Origin: Bog-756 sp036553725
GTDB taxonomy: Bacteria; Actinomycetota; Acidimicrobiia; Acidimicrobiales; RAAP-2
Direction: 5' to 3'
Length of the DNA stretch: 10,189 bases
Assembly: GCA_036553725.1 (NCBI GenBank)
Contig: DATBOO010000103.1
Span: 1 to 10,189 of the forward strand
Shown here: in pieces, positions 6,814-10,189 of the stretch
How positions within the stretch are numbered: position 1 is the first letter of the stretch
Layout: each line of letters opens with the position of its first letter
Position numbers and translations under genes: made by a program
Notes under the pieces: model-generated
What the model was told of the DNA's origin: nothing
Database searches by the model: none
What the model saw: the letters and a program-made list of their open reading frames with translations, nothing else

Positions 6814-6821
6814 AAATGCCG

Positions 6822-8573
6822 ATGGAACGTCGGATCCGCGGTCCAATTCGGGGGGTATGGGCAATCGGGTCCGTACTCGCACTGCTCTGCGCACTGTCGG
6901 TCGTTGCCGGTGCGCCGGCCGCCTCGGCCAAGAGCGTCGGCCCACAGACGCTGTACGTGGGCTCGTTCCACGGAATCGCCACGCCGCCGGCATCGACCTT
7001 CTCCTCCATCCAGGCCGCAGTCGACGCCTCGAAGAAGGGCGACTGGATCCTGATCGCGCCCGGGGACTACCACGAGGTGGGCGACACCGGCACCAACGCC
7101 CCGACCCCGGCCGATCTGGCCGACGGCTGGTACGGCGGGGTGGACATCGCCACGCCCGGCCTCCATCTGCGGGGCATGGACCGTAACTCGGTGATCGTGG
7201 ACGGCACCCAGGCCACGGCGGTTTCGCCCTGCAGTTCCGCCCCGGCCGACCAGAACTCCCTCGGCGGGGACGGGCGCAACGGGATCCTCATCTGGAAGGC
7301 GAACAACGTGAGCGTCGACAACCTGACGGTCTGCAACTTCATCGCCGGCTCGGGCAACGCCGGGAATGAGGTCTGGTGGAACGGCGGCTCCGGGTCGGGG
7401 ACCATCGGGCTGCACGGGTACTCGGGAAGCTACCTGACCGCCACCTCCACCTACTACGCCGGCACCGATCCGACCGACCCCGCCGTCTGCGGCACCTGCG
7501 CCCTGTACGGGATCTTCTCCTCGGACGCCGCCGGTTCCGCCACGCTGAGCCAGCTCTACGCCAACAATTTCGCCGATTCGGGCATCTACGTCGGGGCCTG
7601 CAAGCGAGCGTGCAACGTGACCATCGATCACGCCTGGATGGAGAACAACGCGCTCGGCTACTCGGGGACCAACTCGGGCGGTCAGGTCATCATCCAGAAC
7701 TCCACCTTCGACAACAACAAGGACGGGTTCGACACCAACACGGCGCTGACCGGAGACCCGCCCCCACCACAGAACGGGCAGTGTGCCCGCCGGACGACAA
7801 GCACCGTCACCGGGACGGCCGGGTGCTGGGTGTTCGTGAACAATCTCGTCCAGGCCAACAACAACCCGAACGTTCCGGTTTCGGGAACCGCCGGTCTCGG
7901 CCCGACGGGGACGGGGATGACCATCTCGGGCGGGCGGAATGACACCATCATGAACAACCGGTTCCTGGACAACGCCGCCTGGGGCGCGTTGTTCGTCCCC
8001 TACCCGGACGGCAACACCACCTCGGACGGGAGGACCTGCGCGGGCACCAAGGGCATCGTGGCCACCGGGCTGGGGATCTCCGGACTGGCCTGTGTCTTCG
8101 ACCCCCAGGGCGACGCTCTGTTGAACAACCAGTTCTCCGGCAACGGCACCCTCGGCAACCCGGGCAACGCCGACTTCGGCAATCTCCTGCTCGGGGGCAA
8201 GGAGCCGGTGAACTGCTTCTCCGGCAACACCGAATGGAACTCCACCTTCACCAGCCAGCTCGGACCGGCGACCAACGCCAACGCCCTGGACTCCCTGCCG
8301 CAGCTGACCCCGTCGGCCTGCGGGACGAAGACGCCCAAGTCGGCGCTGCTCGGGAGCAATACCGACACGACCCTGCTGCTCCAGGTGGAATGCGATGCCG
8401 GGCTGTTGAGCGGTTCCTTGTGCGCTTCGGCGCACTATCCGAAGCCGACCGCCGTCGTCATGCACGGCCTCCCGAGCCTGCCTTCGATGCCCAACCCCTG
8501 CACCGGCGCACCGGCCAACCTGTGGTGCCCGGGTGGGGTGCCGGCAGCCAAGGGCGCGGCAGTCACCCGCTGA
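6822..8573 (+). CDS. Exported right-handed parallel beta-helix protein
   Basis: This 583-residue secreted protein has a textbook signal peptide: basic RRIRGPIR, a hydrophobic stretch of about residues 12-30, and likely cleavage after Ala-Ser-Ala36. The mature N-terminus carries FSSIQAAVDASKKGDWILIAPGDYHEV (60-86), the usual cap of pectate-lyase-like and NosD-like beta-helices. Irregular PbH1-type coils follow, recognised by repeating V-x-I-x-N/D-x-x-F/W-x-x-N patterns (about 160-173, 229-257, 265-280, 288-304, 374-391, 431-440). Asn/Gly-rich turns and several Cys (for example CGTC at 223-226 and CKRAC at 260-264) suggest a stacked, disulfide-stabilised extracellular fold. The last 80 residues are Pro/Cys-rich and not helix-like. 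No anchor, LPXTG or transmembrane segment is visible after the signal peptide. I cannot point to lyase or hydrolase catalytic residues, so carbohydrate binding or cleavage is only a family-based possibility. In-frame extension upstream to 5307 is rejected because it runs antisense through the EF-G2 gene. Confidence 0.88.
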   Translation: MERRIRGPIRGVWAIGSVLALLCALSVVAGAPAASAKSVGPQTLYVGSFHGIATPPASTFSSIQAAVDASKKGDWILIAPGDYHEVGDTGTNAPTPADLADGWYGGVDIATPGLHLRGMDRNSVIVDGTQATAVSPCSSAPADQNSLGGDGRNGILIWKANNVSVDNLTVCNFIAGSGNAGNEVWWNGGSGSGTIGLHGYSGSYLTATSTYYAGTDPTDPAVCGTCALYGIFSSDAAGSATLSQLYANNFADSGIYVGACKRACNVTIDHAWMENNALGYSGTNSGGQVIIQNSTFDNNKDGFDTNTALTGDPPPPQNGQCARRTTSTVTGTAGCWVFVNNLVQANNNPNVPVSGTAGLGPTGTGMTISGGRNDTIMNNRFLDNAAWGALFVPYPDGNTTSDGRTCAGTKGIVATGLGISGLACVFDPQGDALLNNQFSGNGTLGNPGNADFGNLLLGGKEPVNCFSGNTEWNSTFTSQLGPATNANALDSLPQLTPSACGTKTPKSALLGSNTDTTLLLQVECDAGLLSGSLCASAHYPKPTAVVMHGLPSLPSMPNPCTGAPANLWCPGGVPAAKGAAVTR

Positions 8574-8609
8574 CGGGCGGCGGCGGGAGACTCCGCCCCG
8601 TCCCGCCCG
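8574..8609 (+). terminator. Strong nested GC hairpin directly after the beta-helix gene
   Basis: The outer arms CGGGCGG (8574-8580) and CCGCCCG (8603-8609) enclose an inner hairpin, GGCGG (8582-8586) with CCGCC (8593-8597) and loop GAGACT. This gives seven plus five base pairs starting one base after the TGA. There is no T-tract, as is frequent in GC-rich actinobacteria. It would separate the beta-helix transcript from the stress-protein gene. Confidence 0.5.
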
Positions 8610-8634
8610 GATCGTCGACCAGCCCGGCCGTTGC

Positions 8635-8640
8635 TACGGT
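8635..8640 (+). promoter_or_regulatory. Candidate -10 element for leaderless universal stress protein mRNA
   Basis: TACGGT matches TANNNT and ends six bases before the GTG at 8647. Transcription would thus begin at the start codon itself. The six bases in between (GGGCGG) are too close to the start to serve as a usual RBS, and no other one is seen. No -35 is evident. Confidence 0.45.
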
Positions 8641-8646
8641 GGGCGG

Positions 8647-9111
8647 GTGCCTGCGCCAATCCTGTTGTGCACCGATGGATCCGACCTGGCCGTCGAGGCT
8701 CTGTCCGCCGGACTCGCCCTGCTCGGGCACGACAATCAGCTGGTACTGGTGACAGTCTCGGATGCTCCCGATCCGGGGGCACTGGTGGGCAGCGGGCACG
8801 CCGGGGCCGAGCTGACGCCGAAGGAGTACGACCGACAGGTGGCGGACGCCGACGGAAACGCCAGGGGCGCGATCGGCGGCGCCCGGAGTGTGCTCGGGCT
8901 GGCCGACGCCGAGGCCCGGATACTGGGGGGCGATCCCGGGGCGGCCATCTGCGGACTGGCGTCTGAGCTGGCGGCCGGCGCCATCGTGATCGGTTCCCGT
9001 GGCCGCGGCGGACTCAAGCGGGCGTTCCTCGGCTCGGTGTCGGATCACGTCGTGCGCAATGCGCCGTGCAGTGTGATCGTGACCGGAGCCCGGGCCGCGT
9101 CGACGCGGTGA
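8647..9111 (+). CDS. Universal stress protein (UspA family), ATP-binding type
   Basis: This 154-residue single-domain protein belongs to the universal stress protein family of cytoplasmic nucleotide-binding proteins that support survival under starvation, hypoxia or oxidative stress. The N-terminal strand ends in CTDGSD (8-13), with the family's conserved Asp10 and Ser12. The C-terminal half carries GSRGRGGLKRAFLGS (116-130), which matches the ATP-binding pattern G-2x-G-9x-G-S exactly (Gly116, Gly119, Gly129, Ser130). The closing strand APCSVIVTG (139-147) is typical. The length equals a standard single Usp domain. GTG at 8647 is preferred because homology begins within four residues of it; the in-frame ATG at 8533 would overlap the beta-helix gene and add low-complexity sequence. 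The lipoprotein hydrolase gene follows after 34 bases on the same strand, so the two may be co-transcribed. Confidence 0.9.
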   Translation: MPAPILLCTDGSDLAVEALSAGLALLGHDNQLVLVTVSDAPDPGALVGSGHAGAELTPKEYDRQVADADGNARGAIGGARSVLGLADAEARILGGDPGAAICGLASELAAGAIVIGSRGRGGLKRAFLGSVSDHVVRNAPCSVIVTGARAASTR

Positions 9112-9145
9112 GCAAGCCTGGTCACCGGATACGGGGGTTGCTTCG

Positions 9146-10189
9146 ATGGGCGGGGTGACCAAGGCGCTCGTCGCCTGCGCCGCCGTCCTGCTGGTCGCCG
9201 CTGGTTGCAGTTCTGACACCGGCTCGCAACCGGCGACGGCAGCGCCCGCAGGGACCCCGGCCTATGGGTCGCCGGGACCGGACCGGGTCGGCGTCACGAC
9301 CCTCGACCTCGGATCCGCGGGCCCGAAGTTGGGCGAGCGACTGGCCACGGTCTACTTTCCGGCCGACCTGACCGCCGCCGGCGCCGCCGGCCTTCCGAAG
9401 TTCAGCTACACCCAGGCCGAGACCCTGCCCGCGGGGCTCGGGGGGCTGCTGCCGGCCAAGTTCGACGCCACCACCACCATCGACGCTTACCCGGATGTCC
9501 ACGGTTCGAAAGTCGGCCCCTATCCGATCGTGCTGTTCAGCCACGGCTACGGCGGCGGACGCCTGTATTACTCGCACCTGTTGGCCGGAATGGCCTCGTG
9601 GGGTTATGTCGTGGTCAGCGCCGACTATCTCGAACGCGGCCTGGCCGCACAGGTCCTCGGAACGACAACGCCTCCGACCCCGGCGCTCGACAGCTCGATC
9701 ATGACGTCCTCCCTGGATGCGGTCGAGCGGGCATCGGGCGAGCCGACGTCGGTACTGTCCGGCACGGCCGACCCGACCCGGATCGCCGCCGTCGGGCACT
9801 CCGCCGGCGGCCAGACCGCGTTCGACGCGTTGGACTCGCCCAAGGTGTCGACGGCCGTCGGCTGGGCTCCGGAAGGCCCGGCCGGGCCGGCTTCGAAGAA
9901 GCCGGTCATGATTATCCGGGCCACGGGCGACTCGGCCGTCCCGACGGCGCAGATCGAGCGGGAGTACGCCGCCTTTCCGGGACCGAAGTCGCTCGTCCAG
10001 GTGGCGGGGGAGGGCCACAACACCTACACCGATATCTGCGTCGGGATACGGAACGGCGGCGGGCTCATCGGCTATGCGGTGGCCAATCATCTGGTGACCC
10101 CGCAACTCGCCAAGCTCGGCATCAACGGCTGCCAGAAGACCGACCCGGCACCGCCGCGCTTCTGGCCCGTCGTGCAGTACTACACGGTG
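9146..10189 (+). CDS. Lipoprotein alpha/beta hydrolase (chlorophyllase / PAF-acetylhydrolase-like), 3' end missing
   Basis: This frame stays open for 348 codons to the window edge, so the C-terminus is absent. It begins MGGVTKALVACAAVLLVAAGCSS, a lipoprotein signal with lipid-accepting Cys21, followed by a Pro/Ala/Gly-rich linker to about residue 45. The catalytic domain shows VLFSHGYGGG (about 128-137, oxyanion-hole loop), WGYVVVSADYLERG (151-164), the nucleophile elbow VGHSAGGQ with Ser219, TGDSAVP with Asp262 and GEGHNTYTD with His291, a complete Ser-Asp-His triad. The arrangement resembles chlorophyllase-, PET-hydrolase- or PAF-acetylhydrolase-like esterases of actinobacteria rather than the lipase family at 1-894. 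ATG at 9146 has a GGGGG tract (9133-9137) eight bases upstream. The protein probably sits on the outer face of the membrane. The substrate is unknown; a long reverse-strand open frame here is a shadow. Confidence 0.87.
   Translation, partial: MGGVTKALVACAAVLLVAAGCSSDTGSQPATAAPAGTPAYGSPGPDRVGVTTLDLGSAGPKLGERLATVYFPADLTAAGAAGLPKFSYTQAETLPAGLGGLLPAKFDATTTIDAYPDVHGSKVGPYPIVLFSHGYGGGRLYYSHLLAGMASWGYVVVSADYLERGLAAQVLGTTTPPTPALDSSIMTSSLDAVERASGEPTSVLSGTADPTRIAAVGHSAGGQTAFDALDSPKVSTAVGWAPEGPAGPASKKPVMIIRATGDSAVPTAQIEREYAAFPGPKSLVQVAGEGHNTYTDICVGIRNGGGLIGYAVANHLVTPQLAKLGINGCQKTDPAPPRFWPVVQYYTV

Larger units (their letters stand above)
6417..6821. other. Divergent intergenic control region
   Basis: About 405 bases separate the divergent EF-G2-like and beta-helix genes. 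From left to right it holds the small leader ORF, a purine tract read on the minus strand with GGTGAA repeated in tandem (about 6486-6499), and a short AT-rich island (6528-6546) with a possible minus-strand -10. Next comes a very GC-rich stretch with a 12-bp palindrome GGCCCGCGGGCC (6612-6623), enclosed by eight-base inverted arms GATCCACC (6571-6578) and GGTGGATC (6656-6663). Then follow direct repeats (6669-6735), TGCGTA twice 20 bases apart (6775-6780, 6795-6800), and the RBS of the beta-helix gene. Long open frames cross the region on both strands, but none shows a recognisable protein. I recognise no known riboswitch. Confidence 0.7.

Noticed and set aside
5307..6821. In-frame upstream extension of the beta-helix protein (over 500 extra residues)
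   Set aside because: It runs antisense through the N-terminal half of the EF-G2-like gene, has no recognisable protein character, and would bury an obvious signal peptide and RBS at 6807-6822.
6571..6821. Known riboswitch upstream of the exported beta-helix protein
   Set aside because: Despite palindromes and repeats I could not match a known riboswitch core, so only an undefined repeat or structure is reported.
6510..8465. Long minus-strand open frame opposite the beta-helix gene
   Set aside because: It is Gly/Val/Arg-rich shadow coding typical of GC-rich DNA, while the plus strand encodes a signal peptide and beta-helix repeats.
8533..8646. Upstream ATG start for the universal stress protein
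   Set aside because: It would overlap the beta-helix gene, read through the terminator hairpin and add a low-complexity Arg/Pro-rich extension absent from the family.
9122..10105. Minus-strand open frame of 327 codons at the right end
   Set aside because: The plus strand encodes a lipoprotein signal and a complete Ser-Asp-His hydrolase triad; the reverse frame is Arg/Gly-rich with no motif.
1..10189. Defence island, mobile element, prophage or CRISPR locus
   Set aside because: No transposase, integrase, Cas, toxin-antitoxin or phage-like protein, no tRNA attachment site, and no spaced repeat array were seen; the complete and partial genes are all ordinary chromosomal families.

Overview
The window is GC-rich DNA dominated by G/C-ending codons, with GTG as well as ATG starts. 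It looks like the chromosome of a high-GC actinobacterium. An EF-G2-type GTPase, an alkyl-DHAP-synthase-like flavoprotein and two candidate leaderless starts (TANNNT directly before the start codon) fit that group. Acidimicrobiia or a relative is a guess; nothing here fixes the genus. I see no tRNA, rRNA, CRISPR array, transposase, integrase or phage gene.

Layout. (1) 1-894 (+): the 3' part of a secretory-lipase-like alpha/beta hydrolase. (2) 960-2525 (-): a probable lipoprotein phosphoesterase of the phospholipase C / acid phosphatase AcpA family, convergent with gene 1. (3) 2678-4276 (+): an FAD-dependent alkyldihydroxyacetonephosphate-synthase-like enzyme, divergent from gene 2 and apparently leaderless. 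(4) 4293-6416 (-): an EF-G2/FusA2-like translation-factor GTPase. It converges on gene 3 across a 16-base gap, and one hairpin contains both stop codons. A 19-codon arginine-rich ORF (6472-6413) precedes it and overlaps its start by ATGA. (5) 6417-6821: a roughly 400-base divergent control region with direct repeats and palindromes. (6) 6822-8573 (+): an exported right-handed beta-helix protein followed by a strong hairpin. (7) 8647-9111 (+): a single-domain universal stress protein with an ATP-binding motif. (8) 9146-10189 (+): a lipoprotein alpha/beta hydrolase that runs off the window end and lies 34 bases after gene 7.

How they work together. Four of the seven main genes encode predicted exported or surface proteins: two serine hydrolases, one phosphoesterase and one beta-helix protein. 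A fifth is a lipid-synthesis-type flavoenzyme, so a loose lipid and cell-surface theme exists. Most genes are singly transcribed or divergent and do not form one operon, so I do not claim a pathway. Only genes 7 and 8 look possibly co-transcribed.

I found no convincing new defence or mobile system. The most interesting signals are small: the leader ORF coupled to the EF-G2 gene, the 15-bp direct repeat upstream of the beta-helix gene, the stop-codon-containing shared hairpin, and the EF-G-like protein's altered GTPase motif.
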